Positions 35,756-44,574 of a DNA stretch of 64,000 nucleotides are shown piece after piece. The position numbers and the translations under genes were made by a program. Under the pieces are notes generated by a model. That model saw only the letters and a program-made list of their open reading frames with translations, was not told where the DNA came from and searched no databases. The stretch covers positions 62,001 to 126,000 of the forward strand of contig NZ_JAPDPF010000005.1 of assembly GCF_026283925.1 (NCBI RefSeq), in the 5' to 3' direction. The stretch's first letter is position 1, and each line of letters starts with the position of its first letter. Origin of the DNA: Dyella halodurans (GTDB lineage Bacteria; Pseudomonadota; Gammaproteobacteria; Xanthomonadales; Rhodanobacteraceae).

Positions 35756-36325
35756 ATGGACAAGCTAGACCCCGGCACGACAGCGCTGGTGCTGATCGAT
35801 CTGCAAAAAGGCATCGGCCCGTACGCCGGCGGCCCGCATACCGCGCAGGAGGTATTCGAGCGCGGAGGCCGCCTGGCCGCGCGTTTCCGCGAACTGAACG
35901 CCCCGGTGGCGCTGGTGCGCGTGGGCTGGTCTGCCGACGGCGGCGACGCCCCCCGTCAGCCGGTGGACGCGCCGATGGGCAAGGGTCCGCTGCCGGCCGA
36001 CTGGTGGGATTTTGCCGAGCAGCTGGCATTGGCCGATAGCGACATCCTGATCACCAAGCGCCAGTGGGGTGCGTTCTACGGCACCGAGCTCGATCTGCAG
36101 CTGCGTCGCCGGGGCATCAAGCGCATCGTGCTCGGTGGCATCAGCACCAATATCGGCGTGGAATCGACGGCCCGCTTCGGTTGGGAACTGGGTTACGAGC
36201 TGGTCCTGGTCGAGGATGCCATGAGCTCCAGCAGCGCCGAGCATCACCAGTTCGCGGTGGAGAACATCTTTCCGCGCTTGGGCCTGGTGAGGTCGACGGC
36301 GGATGTGTTGAGCGCGCTGGGCTAA
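35756..36325 (+). CDS. Isochorismatase-family hydrolase lacking the catalytic Cys
   Basis: A 189-residue cysteine-hydrolase-fold protein. Asp15 (LVLIDLQKG) and Lys101 ([14 protein letters not shown]) of the usual triad are present, but the position of the nucleophilic Cys is Gly134 in [21 protein letters not shown]. Homologues with Gly here include true isochorismatases that do not use a thiol, and a group of uncharacterised hydrolases sharing the [11 protein letters not shown] motif. GGAG lies 8 bases before the ATG. Divergent from a TetR gene that probably controls it; substrate unknown. Confidence 0.88.
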   Translation: MDKLDPGTTALVLIDLQKGIGPYAGGPHTAQEVFERGGRLAARFRELNAPVALVRVGWSADGGDAPRQPVDAPMGKGPLPADWWDFAEQLALADSDILITKRQWGAFYGTELDLQLRRRGIKRIVLGGISTNIGVESTARFGWELGYELVLVEDAMSSSSAEHHQFAVENIFPRLGLVRSTADVLSALG

Positions 36326-36357
36326 GCGTTGCCGAGCGGCGCGCCCTCGCTTTCACT

Positions 36358-36398
36358 CCTTCTCCCCGGAGGGGAGAAGGTTGGGATGAGGGGCCGTG
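36358..36398 (+). repeat. CTCTCCCC/GGGGAGAG REP-like unit
   Basis: The palindrome CCTTCTCCCCGGAGGGGAGA (continuing AGG) at 36358-36380 is followed by GTTGGGATGAGGGGCCGTG, the same flank as the copy at 30473. It lies between the convergent isochorismatase-like gene and thrC, where it may act as a bidirectional stop. The 114 bases after the palindrome hold nothing else that I recognise. Confidence 0.75.
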
Positions 36399-36494
36399 CT
36401 CGCGATTACAACTCAATTGAGCGTGGCGGCCAGCTTGCCGCCTACGCAAGGGCGGCCGAATCGCTCGCTGGATCACAGCCTTGGGGGGAAGTGC

Positions 36495-37808
36495 TCAAGC
36501 CGCAACCCTTCCCCTCAACCACCCCTTGAACACCTCATCCTCCGCGGCCAACGGCTCCGCCGTAGCCCGCCTCTCCAGCATCGCGGCCAAGGCCGGCGGC
36601 ACCTCCGGCGCGAAGCCCAGCAACGGTTCCAGCACCGTCTCGAACTTGGCCGGATGCGCCGTGGCGACCACCGCCCAGGCGGAGTCGTCTTCGGGCAATC
36701 CGTCCAGTACGTGCATGGCCGTGGCGGTGTGCGGGCACAACAGCTCGTGGTGGTTCCGCGCGTGACGAACGATGGTTTCCGCGATGCCATCGTCATCCAC
36801 GCTACTCGCGTGCAGTTCGGCGCGCAGTTCCGCGTCGTAGGGAAAGGTCCAGCGCAGGCGTTCGAAATTGCTGGGGGCGCCCACGTCCATGGCGTTGGCC
36901 AGGGTGGCGATGGCGGGGCGGGGCAGGTACGGGTCGCCTGCGAAGTAGTCGGGGACGGTCAGGTTGGCATTGCAGGCCAGATGGATCTCGCCGATCGGCA
37001 AGCCCATTTCGCGTACCCACACGCAGGCTAACGCATTGCCCAGGTTGCCGGTGGGCACGATAAAGCTCAGCGGCGTGCGCTGGCGGCGCCACCAGCCCAG
37101 CGCGCTATGCGCGTAATAGCTCATCTGCGGCAACAGTCGGCCCAGGCTGATGCTGTTGGCCGAGGACAGCGGCACCTGCGCTTGCAGGGCCTCGTCGTTC
37201 AGCGCCGACTTCACCATGCGCTGGCAGTCGTCGAAACTGCCGGCCACGCGCAAGGCCTGCACGTTGTCGCCGAAGCAGCCGAGCTGATGCGCTTGTCGCG
37301 GTGAGACACGGCCATCGGGGTAGAGAATCACCACGCGCACGCCAGGCTGGCGATGGAAAGCGGCAGCGACGGCAGCACCGGTGTCGCCGGAGGTGGCGAC
37401 CAGCATCGTGAGCGGTGGCGCGCCCGGCGGGCGCAAGCGCCGAAAGCAGGCCGCCAGGAAGCGCGCGCCAACGTCCTTGAAAGCCGCGCTAGGGCCGTGG
37501 AAGAGTTCCAGCATCGTGGCACTCCTGCGCTGAGGTAGGGGGCGCAAGGGCACCTCGAAATTCAGCGCTTCGTGGCAGATGTCGGGCAGAGCATCGGCCA
37601 AGGCGTTGCCGGCGAAAAACGGGGTGAGCAAGGTCACCGCCGTGTCTGCCAGCGCTCCGTGCGGATCGAAGTTGGCGGGATCGAGGCGGGGCAGTGCCTC
37701 CGGTACATACAGGCCGCCATCGGGCGCCAGGCCGGCCGCGATGACTTCGTTGATGCGGGCAGCGTGATGGCCGCCGCGCGTGCTCCGGTAAAGCAGCGGC
37801 TCCCTCAT
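36495..37808 (-). CDS. thrC: Threonine synthase
   Basis: A 437-residue PLP enzyme converting O-phosphohomoserine to threonine. The N-terminus [11 protein letters not shown] and [13 protein letters not shown] are typical of the long (E. coli-type) branch; the PLP lysine is Lys111 in [15 protein letters not shown], followed by [14 protein letters not shown] and the phosphate-binding [11 protein letters not shown]. The ATG at 37808 overlaps the thrB stop by 4 bases. It is the last gene of the threonine operon. Confidence 0.97.
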   Translation of the reverse strand: MREPLLYRSTRGGHHAARINEVIAAGLAPDGGLYVPEALPRLDPANFDPHGALADTAVTLLTPFFAGNALADALPDICHEALNFEVPLRPLPQRRSATMLELFHGPSAAFKDVGARFLAACFRRLRPPGAPPLTMLVATSGDTGAAVAAAFHRQPGVRVVILYPDGRVSPRQAHQLGCFGDNVQALRVAGSFDDCQRMVKSALNDEALQAQVPLSSANSISLGRLLPQMSYYAHSALGWWRRQRTPLSFIVPTGNLGNALACVWVREMGLPIGEIHLACNANLTVPDYFAGDPYLPRPAIATLANAMDVGAPSNFERLRWTFPYDAELRAELHASSVDDDGIAETIVRHARNHHELLCPHTATAMHVLDGLPEDDSAWAVVATAHPAKFETVLEPLLGFAPEVPPALAAMLERRATAEPLAAEDEVFKGWLRGRVAA

Positions 37809-38779
37809 GCCGCGTTCTCCTCGATGAGATTCGCCGCCGGTCCGTTGATGGGCGAGACGAACGGGTCGCTGGCAATGCCGGCTTCGGCAAACGCGGCAAC
37901 CATCGCGGATGCGGCGTGTTCGGCGTCCTCGCGGCGCTCGTACCAGCCAAACACGCTGGGACCGCCGCCGGAGATGCTGGCGCCGAGGGCGCGGTGATCC
38001 AGTGCCGCCTGCTTTACCCGTGCAAAAGCGGGCACGAGCGGCGCGCGGCGTGGTTCCACCAACACGTCCTTGAGTCCTTCGCGTACCAGTGCGGCATCGC
38101 CGCGATGACAGCCGACCAGAACCAGCGCGAGATTTGCGTGTTGCGCCACCACGTCGCGCAATGCGAAACCGTCAGCCAGCACGGCACGCGACTCCCGCGT
38201 CTCCAGCACCACATGCGGGTGCACCAGGGCGCAATGCCAGGCGTCGGGTACGGGCAGGCGCAACAGGCGCTCGCGCGTGGCCAGTACCAGCCCCCCCAGC
38301 AACATGGGGCCGAGGTTGTCACCATGACGGCTGCCGCTGGCCACCACCTCGCCGTCGAGCGCAAAGCCATACAGCGACTCGCGCGGAAGCGGGCGCTCGA
38401 GCAGCGCGTTGGCGGCTACCAGGGCCGCCACGCATGAAGCGGCGGAGCCGCCCATGCCGGAGCCGAGCGCGATGCCCTTGTAGAGTTCCAGTTCGAAACC
38501 GTGGCGTAGGCCCAGTGCCTTGCGCAGCGAGAGCAGGGCCGCACCGGCCGTGTTGTGGCTCGCTTCCAGTGGAAGGCCAGCGACGCAGCCATGGATGGCG
38601 GCGATACGCACGGTGGGTTCATCGATGCGTCGCACCACCGCACGATCGCCGGCGCCAGCGACGCTATGTCCGAGGATGTCGAAACCTACCGCTACGTTGC
38701 CCACGCTGGCATAGGCCATCGCCTGCGCGCTCAGCGCGCGCTGCGGGGCTGGCATCGGGTCGACCAGTTGCGCATTCAT
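37805..38779 (-). CDS. thrB: Homoserine kinase
   Basis: A 324-residue GHMP-family kinase that phosphorylates homoserine. The N-terminal [18 protein letters not shown] and the ATP loop [19 protein letters not shown] are clear, and the late [14 protein letters not shown] is the third GHMP motif. Its ATG overlaps the hom stop by 4 bases (ATGA) and its own stop overlaps thrC in the same way, so all three genes are translationally coupled. Confidence 0.97.
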   Translation of the reverse strand: MNAQLVDPMPAPQRALSAQAMAYASVGNVAVGFDILGHSVAGAGDRAVVRRIDEPTVRIAAIHGCVAGLPLEASHNTAGAALLSLRKALGLRHGFELELYKGIALGSGMGGSAASCVAALVAANALLERPLPRESLYGFALDGEVVASGSRHGDNLGPMLLGGLVLATRERLLRLPVPDAWHCALVHPHVVLETRESRAVLADGFALRDVVAQHANLALVLVGCHRGDAALVREGLKDVLVEPRRAPLVPAFARVKQAALDHRALGASISGGGPSVFGWYERREDAEHAASAMVAAFAEAGIASDPFVSPINGPAANLIEENAA

Positions 38780-39927
38780 GCCCGCACCTCGAGCCCTTCG
38801 GCAATACGCAGCAGATCAGCGAACACGCCGGCGGCCGTGACTTCCGGTCCGGCACCAGGGCCCTGCACCAGCATCGGGTTTTCGCGATAGCGATGGGTGG
38901 TGAACTGCACGATGTTGTCGGTGAGTCGCGTATGGGCGAAGGGGTGCGCTGCCGGTAATACAGCGAGCCGCACGCTGGCATGTCCATGCGCATCGAGGCT
39001 GGCGACATGACGCAGTACACCGCTCTGTGCCCTGGCCTTGGCGAGCCGCGCAGCCATCGGCGCGTCCAGGTATTCAAGATGTTCCATCACCGCATCAGCC
39101 GACAGGGTGGCGAGTTCCGGCGGTACCAGGCTTTCCACGTCTACTTCCTCCAACGAGAGCGACCAGCCCGCTTCGCGCGCCAGGATCACTAGTTTGCGCG
39201 CCACGTCCAGGCCAGACAAATCGTCGCGCGGATCAGGCTCGGTGTAGCCCAGCGCATGCGCTTCGCGCACCAGGGCGGAAAACGGGCGGCTGCCGTCATA
39301 ACGATGACAAAGCCAGGCCAGCGTGCCGGAGAACATGCCTTCGACGGCGAGCAAGTCGTCGCCGGTGTCGAGCAGGTCGCGCAGTGTTTGGACCACCGGC
39401 AAGCCAGCACAGACCGTGGCTTCGTAGCGGAAGCGCGTGCCCACGCCGCACGCCGAGCGGATCGCCTGCAGTCGCCGCATCGGGCCGCTGCCGGCCAGTT
39501 TGTTCGGCGTCACCACGTGCAGGCCGGCTGCCAGCCAGTCCGCATAACGTGAGGCCACTGCGTCGCTGGCGCTGCAATCGATCAACAGTGCATGGCGCCC
39601 ATCATTGCCGCGCACATGGGCGGCAAACTCGTCGAGATCGCTGGGGCGCCAGGTCTGCGCGCTGTCATGGCGGCCGTTGAGTTCCGGGTCATCGGCATCC
39701 AGCCACATGCGACGGCTGGCGGCGACACCGCAGAGTTTAAGTTCCAGTCCGGAGCGTGCCAGGCGAGGCTGCGCGGTTCGCAGCTGCTCAAGCAGGGCGC
39801 TGCCGACACGGCCGGGTCCGATCAGGCCCACGGCGAGCACGCGTTGACGTGCGGTGATCGTCGGCAGCGCCCTGGCATGTGGCGGTAGCGACGGTTGTTC
39901 GGCAGATGGCGATGCAGCAAGGTTCAC
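38776..39927 (-). CDS. hom: Homoserine dehydrogenase (ThrA-type, without aspartokinase)
   Basis: A 383-residue NAD(P)-dependent enzyme reducing aspartate semialdehyde to homoserine. It resembles the dehydrogenase half of E. coli Thr[35 protein letters not shown], the core [18 protein letters not shown] and [20 protein letters not shown]. There is no kinase domain and no C-terminal ACT domain. The start is a GTG at 39927, with GGAGG 5 bases upstream; the open frame continues upstream through the attenuator hairpin and is not used. First gene of hom-thrB-thrC. Confidence 0.95.
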   Translation of the reverse strand: MNLAASPSAEQPSLPPHARALPTITARQRVLAVGLIGPGRVGSALLEQLRTAQPRLARSGLELKLCGVAASRRMWLDADDPELNGRHDSAQTWRPSDLDEFAAHVRGNDGRHALLIDCSASDAVASRYADWLAAGLHVVTPNKLAGSGPMRRLQAIRSACGVGTRFRYEATVCAGLPVVQTLRDLLDTGDDLLAVEGMFSGTLAWLCHRYDGSRPFSALVREAHALGYTEPDPRDDLSGLDVARKLVILAREAGWSLSLEEVDVESLVPPELATLSADAVMEHLEYLDAPMAARLAKARAQSGVLRHVASLDAHGHASVRLAVLPAAHPFAHTRLTDNIVQFTTHRYRENPMLVQGPGAGPEVTAAGVFADLLRIAEGLEVRA

Positions 39928-39977
39928 GGTGGCCTCCAGGTTGGGGCCCGTGCTCGCTGGCGGTCTCGGTGGTGTAA

Positions 39978-40008
39978 CCCGGCCCGCCTCATCGAGGGCG
40001 GGGCCGTT
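39978..40008 (-). terminator. Attenuator-type hairpin of the threonine operon
   Basis: On the minus strand GGCCCCGCC-CTCGATGA-GGCGGGCC (plus-strand span about 39980-40006) forms a strong stem with one bulged C, extendable by AAC/GTT. It lies 13 bases after the leader peptide stop. The leader end GGGTCGGGG (40041-40049) can pair with CCCCGCCC of the 5' arm apart from one bulged T, which would be the antiterminator. Unlike the ilv-leu hairpin, no T tract follows (only GGGTT), so intrinsic termination would be weak; factor-dependent or translational attenuation is possible. Confidence 0.6.
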
Positions 40009-40019
40009 GCGTTGGTTAC

Positions 40020-40166
40020 TTACTCGCGCACGGACTCCCACCCCGACCCGGTGGTAATAGTGGTCGTGGTGGTGGTGGCAAGCGTCATGGTGTCGGCGCC
40101 AAGCAGCATCCGACCGGCGGGAGCCGGACAGAAAACGATGCGTGCTGGTGCGGATAGCGGCGACAT
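40020..40166 (-). CDS. Threonine operon leader peptide (attenuation), 48 aa
   Basis: A 48-residue open frame with a threonine run LATTTTTTITTGSGWESVRE at its end: nine Thr and one Ile in the twelve residues from the second Met (27) onwards. This mirrors E. coli ThrL, which also mixes Thr and Ile codons. The first ATG (40166) lies exactly 7 bases after the -10 box, so it should be the 5' end of the mRNA; the in-frame ATG at 40088 would give a 22-residue version. No ribosome site precedes either. Stop TAA at 40020-40022 is close to the attenuator hairpin and 93 bases before hom. Confidence 0.85.
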   Translation of the reverse strand: MSPLSAPARIVFCPAPAGRMLLGADTMTLATTTTTTITTGSGWESVRE

Positions 40167-40203
40167 GGAACCGACCTTAGGTCGATTGCTGCACTGCAGT
40201 CAA
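40167..40203 (-). promoter_or_regulatory. Promoter of the threonine operon
   Basis: Minus-strand TTGACT (plus coordinates 40198-40203), an 18-base spacer and TAAGGT (40174-40179, TAnnnT type). The ATG of the leader peptide begins 7 bases after the -10 box. Spacer, -10 type and ATG distance are identical to the ilv-leu promoter at 34840-34869. Confidence 0.75.
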
Positions 40204-40261
40204 CAGGTACAAATGAAACTTTGGACGGCCAAGCGCATGGCCTTCGTTCTTCGGTACGCGG

Positions 40262-40507
40262 TCAGTCGCCCCGCCGCCAGCGCGGCGGTTCGCCTTTCAG
40301 CCAGCAGACCAGGGTAAGCAGGACGCAAAGCACCCCGGCGTAGACGAGGAAGTAGCCGTTCGCATGCTGCGGCCGAAAATAAGCGCCGCCTGCTCCCATC
40401 AGCATCACGAAGGCGAGTATCACCAGCCAGCCCTGCCAGGTGGTGGGCAAACCCCAACCCCAGCCGTAACGCTTGGCGGGAAACCAGTACTTTTTTTCGT
40501 CAGCCAT
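40262..40507 (-). CDS. Small inner membrane protein, unknown function
   Basis: An 81-residue protein starting MADEKKYWFPAKRYGWGWG, with two hydrophobic segments (WQGWLVILAFVMLMGAGGAYF and NGYFLVYAGVLCVLLTLVCWL) and a basic Arg-rich tail. The aromatic N-terminus and two-helix hairpin are seen in small conserved membrane proteins of this group; no function is known to me. The ATG at 40507 has a distant AGGA; 40519 is an alternative start. It ends 60 bases before the threonine promoter and may be an independent gene. Confidence 0.75.
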   Translation of the reverse strand: MADEKKYWFPAKRYGWGWGLPTTWQGWLVILAFVMLMGAGGAYFRPQHANGYFLVYAGVLCVLLTLVCWLKGEPPRWRRGD

Positions 40508-40625
40508 GCTGTTGAGCATCCTGGGTTGATAGGTCGCGCGGCGGCGGAGTCTACGCCGACTCGAGGCGGCCACAAGTGCTGGCGAAGCGGCGCGCATAAT
40601 TGCCTTTGCGCGCCGTGGCGTTCAC

Positions 40626-42611
40626 CTAATGAGCGAGATCGATGGCGTAAAGCGCCGTGCCGTCGCCGTTGTCCTTGAGTTCGCGAACGGCGGTGACGCC
40701 GAGCTCGCGTGCCAGCTGCTGCTTGCCGGCGGCGTCCTTGAACACTACCTCGCCGCGCGTCTTCAGCGGCGCGAACTGCCACGACGTCGCCGGCAGGTCC
40801 TTGGCGCCGATATCCTGGCGGGCTTGCAGCCACCTGGCCAGGATCTCGCGGGCGCCGTCCGGTGCCGCCAGCACGATGCTCTTGCCGTCCAGGCCGGGGA
40901 AGTTGCCGCCGCCGCTGGCGCGGTAGTTGTTGGTGGCGACGATGAACTGCTGCTCTGGCGTCACCGGCTTGCCCTTCCAGCTGAGCTTGGCGATGCGCTC
41001 GCCGGCCGGGCGTGACACATCGATGACGTAGGTGATATCGCCCTGGATCTGGTCGAAATTGAAGCCGGGGTAATGCTCATTGAGCAGCCACTGCTGGCCT
41101 TCCTTGCCCGGGTCGATGCGGTTGAAGCGTTCGGCCGACTTCTCCAGCCAGGCCTTGAGGCCGGCGCCGTCGATCTTCACGGCAGCGAGGGTGTTCGGAT
41201 AGAAGTAGAGGTCGGCGGCGCTGCGCAGGGTGAGCGGGCCGGGCGCCACGTCGGTGTAGTCGTCCGGGCCGCCAAAGCCGGTGCGGAACGCAGCGGCAGC
41301 GGACAGTACCGGCAGCTTGGCCAGCTCCGGGTGCGACTTGGGCAGCTCGCGCTGCACGTAGTCACGCATGGCCGCGTTGATCGGCGCCAGCGCGGTCATA
41401 TTGCCCACGTCGGCGAAGTAGCTGCTCATACGCACGCGGGTCTGGCCGATCGGAGTGTTCACGTAGGCCACGGCGGCCCGGTGCGGCTGCGCCACCAGCG
41501 GCGCGATGGCTGGGTCGGCAGGTACACATTCGCCTTTCTTCGGACAAATCGCGCGCACTTCGCTATGCGTCTGGCTCTTGTCGATCACCCAGCGGCCGTC
41601 CTGGCGATCCAGTCCCAGCTGGATGACGCCGAGATCCTTGCCGAAAAAGCCGCCCATCACCGCCGGGACGCCGCGCACGAAGCCACGTTCGGCATCCACG
41701 TCCTGCATGCCGGCATAGCGCGGCCCGGGGAATTCGGTGTGGGCGTGGCCAAGCAGCAGCACGTCGATGCCGGGTACGGCGGCGAGGTGCCAGCCGCCGT
41801 TCTCCATCGACGAGGTATAGGTGTCGCTGTTGAGGCCGCCGTGCAGGATGGCCACGACCAGGTCGGGGTGCTGGGCCTGCAACTCGGGCAAGTATTTCCT
41901 GGCCGCTTCGACCACGCCGGTCACCGTGACCTTGCCGGCCAGGTTCTGCTTGTCCCACTCCATGATCGGCGGCGGCGTGAAGCCGATGATGCCGATCTTC
42001 AGCGGTACGCTATGCGTGCTGCCATCGGGCGCGGTGACGCGGATGTCCTTCTGCACCACCGTCCACGGCTTGAAGAGCGGGGCGCCGTCGCGCGCGCTGT
42101 ACACATTGGCCAGCACCAGCGGGAAGTGCGGGCCGGCGCAGCGCTCGCTGCGGCCGCCTTCCACGTTCATGGGCGTACCGGTGACCTGGGACAGGAAGCC
42201 CAGGCCGTAGTTGAACTCGTGGTTGCCGGCGGTACCGCCGTCGTAGCCGAGCGCGTCCATGGCGCGGTAAATGCCCAGCTCCTCGTCGCAGCCGATGGTC
42301 TTGACCTGGGCCTGGTAGTCCGCCAGCACGCTGCCCTGGATGGTGTCGCCGCTGTCGAACAGGAAGCTGTTGGGGTACTGGGCGCGGGCGCGCCGGATCA
42401 GGGTGGCGGTGCGCTCGTAGCCCATCGAGTCGTCTTCGCGCTGCTTGTAATAGTCGTAGCTGAGCACGTTGGCGTGGACGTCGGTGGTTTCCAGGATGGC
42501 CACCTGCGCCCGACTGCCCTCCATGACGGTGGTCGTCTTGGGCGTCTGGCTGGCGCAGCCGGCCAGCACGGCCACGGTCAGGGCGGCGAGGGGGAGCAAG
42601 CGAGGGGTCAT
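40626..42611 (-). CDS. cpdB: 2',3'-cyclic-nucleotide 2'-phosphodiesterase / 3'-nucleotidase-like lipoprotein
   Basis: A 661-residue periplasmic metallophosphatase. It begins with a lipoprotein signal (lipobox LAGC, Cys19). The metallophosphoesterase domain shows ILETTDVHANV, FDSGDTIQG, GGTAGNHEFNYGLGF and LLLGHAHTEFPG; the second half is the 5'-nucleotidase C domain (ATNNYRASGGGNFPG, LRSAADLYFYPN). The combination and the Tyr-rich DYYKQREDDSMGYERTATLI favour CpdB over UshA. It scavenges nucleotides outside the inner membrane. It is divergent from the LTA-synthase-like gene. Confidence 0.92.
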   Translation of the reverse strand: MTPRLLPLAALTVAVLAGCASQTPKTTTVMEGSRAQVAILETTDVHANVLSYDYYKQREDDSMGYERTATLIRRARAQYPNSFLFDSGDTIQGSVLADYQAQVKTIGCDEELGIYRAMDALGYDGGTAGNHEFNYGLGFLSQVTGTPMNVEGGRSERCAGPHFPLVLANVYSARDGAPLFKPWTVVQKDIRVTAPDGSTHSVPLKIGIIGFTPPPIMEWDKQNLAGKVTVTGVVEAARKYLPELQAQHPDLVVAILHGGLNSDTYTSSMENGGWHLAAVPGIDVLLLGHAHTEFPGPRYAGMQDVDAERGFVRGVPAVMGGFFGKDLGVIQLGLDRQDGRWVIDKSQTHSEVRAICPKKGECVPADPAIAPLVAQPHRAAVAYVNTPIGQTRVRMSSYFADVGNMTALAPINAAMRDYVQRELPKSHPELAKLPVLSAAAAFRTGFGGPDDYTDVAPGPLTLRSAADLYFYPNTLAAVKIDGAGLKAWLEKSAERFNRIDPGKEGQQWLLNEHYPGFNFDQIQGDITYVIDVSRPAGERIAKLSWKGKPVTPEQQFIVATNNYRASGGGNFPGLDGKSIVLAAPDGAREILARWLQARQDIGAKDLPATSWQFAPLKTRGEVVFKDAAGKQQLARELGVTAVRELKDNGDGTALYAIDLAH

Positions 42612-42800
42612 GCGGCAGTCCGTATGGGGCGAGCAGGGCGGGCAAGCTAGCAGATCCGGGTGACGGCTTGCCGGGCGCAACGCCGGCTGAACCGTTCGCT
42701 GCCGCCGCTGGCCGTTGCCTGCGGTTGTGTTTGTGACGACGGCAAGTCCGTAGAATTGCACCCAGATGACACCGGGGCCAAACAGGGGGCCTGTCCGTTT

Positions 42801-44525
42801 ATGCCACGACAATCGCTACGCTTCGTGCGGAAAAGTGCGGCATGGCTGTGTGCAGCAGGCTTCTTCCTGTTCTGCATCAGCATGACTGCCTTGCGCGAGC
42901 CCGACCTGCTACAGCAGGCCTTCGTGATCGCGCTGATGGTATGCGCCTTTGGCATGTTGCTGTTCGCCTTCGCGCGGCCGGCCACGGCGCTGGTGGTCAG
43001 CGGCGGCCTGTTCCTTGGGCTCAACTTCCTGTCGGTACTGAAGCTGCGCTATCTCGATTCGCCGCTGATGCCGGCGGATTTCGTCTATTACGCGCGCAGC
43101 AGCCTGCTGGAGACGTTGGGCCATTACCCGCACCTGTACGGCCTGGCCCTCGTCGTGGGTGTGGTGACGCCGCTGGTGTTGTGGGTTATCTGGCGTGGGG
43201 ATCGCCGCGTACTGGCGCATTTGAGCCCGAGCCGAGCCCTGGTCACTCGCGTCGGTGGCGTGGCGCTATGGGCTTTGGCGTTCTGGGTATGCCTGCTGCC
43301 GAACGGTCCGTTTGCCCAGGTGCACGCAAGGAACGTGTGGGAGAAGCTCTCCGACGATGCCCAGATCACCAACTTCTTCGTCAACTTCAGCGATTCGGAC
43401 GTCCGCCTGCCCGAGCTGGGTGACGATACGGTAGCCGAGCAGGAGTGGGGGCCCACGGCGGCCGTCGAACCTTCGGCCGGCCCGCATTCGGCCGCGGACT
43501 ACCCGGACATCGTGCAGGTGCTGGAAGAGAGCACCTTCAATCCGTCCAACTTCACCCAGTGCAATATCCCCGAGTGCCGGGTCCAGCTGTTCAAGACCGA
43601 TGCGCGTACCCGCGCCACCGGACCGATGCGCGTGCATACCTTTGGCGGCGGTACCTGGGTGAGCGAATTCGCCACCTTGACCGGCATGCCGCAGGACATT
43701 TTTGGCCCGGGCGGCATGTACGCGCCCTATGTGCTCGCGCCGCACGTGCAGGACAGCCTGCCCCGGCAACTGCAGCGGCTGGGTTATCTCACGGTGGCGA
43801 TCTACCCGACCAACGGCAGCTTCCTCAATGGCCGCAACGCGTACACGGCCTACGGCTTCGACCAGTTCTACGACGCCGGCCAATTGGGCCTGACCGAGTG
43901 GGAAGAGAGCGATGCGCAGATGTTCGCCGCGGCCAAGCGCATCTACGACAAGGTGAAGAAGCCGGGCCAGCCGGTCTTCGTGATGATCCTGACCCTGGCG
44001 CAGCATGGCCCGCACGACACCGATCCGCTGTCGTCGCTGCCGGCACCGTTCAACAAGGGCCTGCTGAAAGGCCTGCCGACGCGCGAATCGCTCAACTTCA
44101 ACACCTACCTGTCCAACCTGCACAACTCCGACGTGGCGATGCGCGGGCTGGAGCACGACTTCCTTGATCGTGCGCAGCCGACTGTCATCGTGCATTTCGG
44201 CGACCACCAGCCGTCCTTCAGCGGACTGATTCGCGACATGCCGCGGACCTGGCCAACGGCGCTGGGGCAGTACAAGGACTACCTCACCTATTACATGATC
44301 AAGAGCAATTTCCAGGGCGCGCCGCTGCCGCATTACCCGATGCTCGATATCGCCCTGCTGCCGAGCATGGTGTTGCAGGCTGCCGACTTGCCGACCGACC
44401 CCTACTTTTCCGCGGCGATCGCGCTGCGCACGCGCTGCAACGGGCTATACACGGATTGCGCGCAGCCGGAGCTGGTGAAGTCGTATCACGCGTGGATTTT
44501 TGATCGGCTGCACGTGTATCAGTGA
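42801..44525 (+). CDS. LTA-synthase-like membrane sulfatase / phosphoglycerol transferase family
   Basis: A 574-residue protein with about five N-terminal membrane helices (to residue ~200) and a periplasmic alkaline-phosphatase-superfamily domain. The acidic metal ligand is in VQVLEESTFNPS, the probable nucleophile Thr in GGGTWVSEFATLTGMP, and the C-terminal metal site is VIVHFGDHQPSFSG. In Gram-negative bacteria this family modifies periplasmic glucans or lipopolysaccharide (OpgB, EptA-like) or is uncharacterised. The ATG at 42801 precedes the first helix; the frame is open upstream. Substrate unknown. Confidence 0.88.
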   Translation: MPRQSLRFVRKSAAWLCAAGFFLFCISMTALREPDLLQQAFVIALMVCAFGMLLFAFARPATALVVSGGLFLGLNFLSVLKLRYLDSPLMPADFVYYARSSLLETLGHYPHLYGLALVVGVVTPLVLWVIWRGDRRVLAHLSPSRALVTRVGGVALWALAFWVCLLPNGPFAQVHARNVWEKLSDDAQITNFFVNFSDSDVRLPELGDDTVAEQEWGPTAAVEPSAGPHSAADYPDIVQVLEESTFNPSNFTQCNIPECRVQLFKTDARTRATGPMRVHTFGGGTWVSEFATLTGMPQDIFGPGGMYAPYVLAPHVQDSLPRQLQRLGYLTVAIYPTNGSFLNGRNAYTAYGFDQFYDAGQLGLTEWEESDAQMFAAAKRIYDKVKKPGQPVFVMILTLAQHGPHDTDPLSSLPAPFNKGLLKGLPTRESLNFNTYLSNLHNSDVAMRGLEHDFLDRAQPTVIVHFGDHQPSFSGLIRDMPRTWPTALGQYKDYLTYYMIKSNFQGAPLPHYPMLDIALLPSMVLQAADLPTDPYFSAAIALRTRCNGLYTDCAQPELVKSYHAWIFDRLHVYQ

Positions 44526-44543
44526 AGGTGCCTGCTTCTGCTT

Positions 44544-44564
44544 CCTCTCCCCTCCGGGGAGAGG
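44544..44564. repeat. CTCTCCCC/GGGGAGAG REP-like unit
   Basis: CCTCTCCCCTCCGGGGAGAG (plus G) is the fourth copy of the palindrome in the window. It fills the 49-base gap between the convergent LTA-synthase-like gene and nagA, so it could serve as a stop for both. Confidence 0.75.
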
Positions 44565-44574
44565 GAGCGAGGGC

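Noticed and set aside
41073-42650. 525-codon plus-strand open frame
   Set aside because: Antisense shadow of the cpdB-like gene; no family features.
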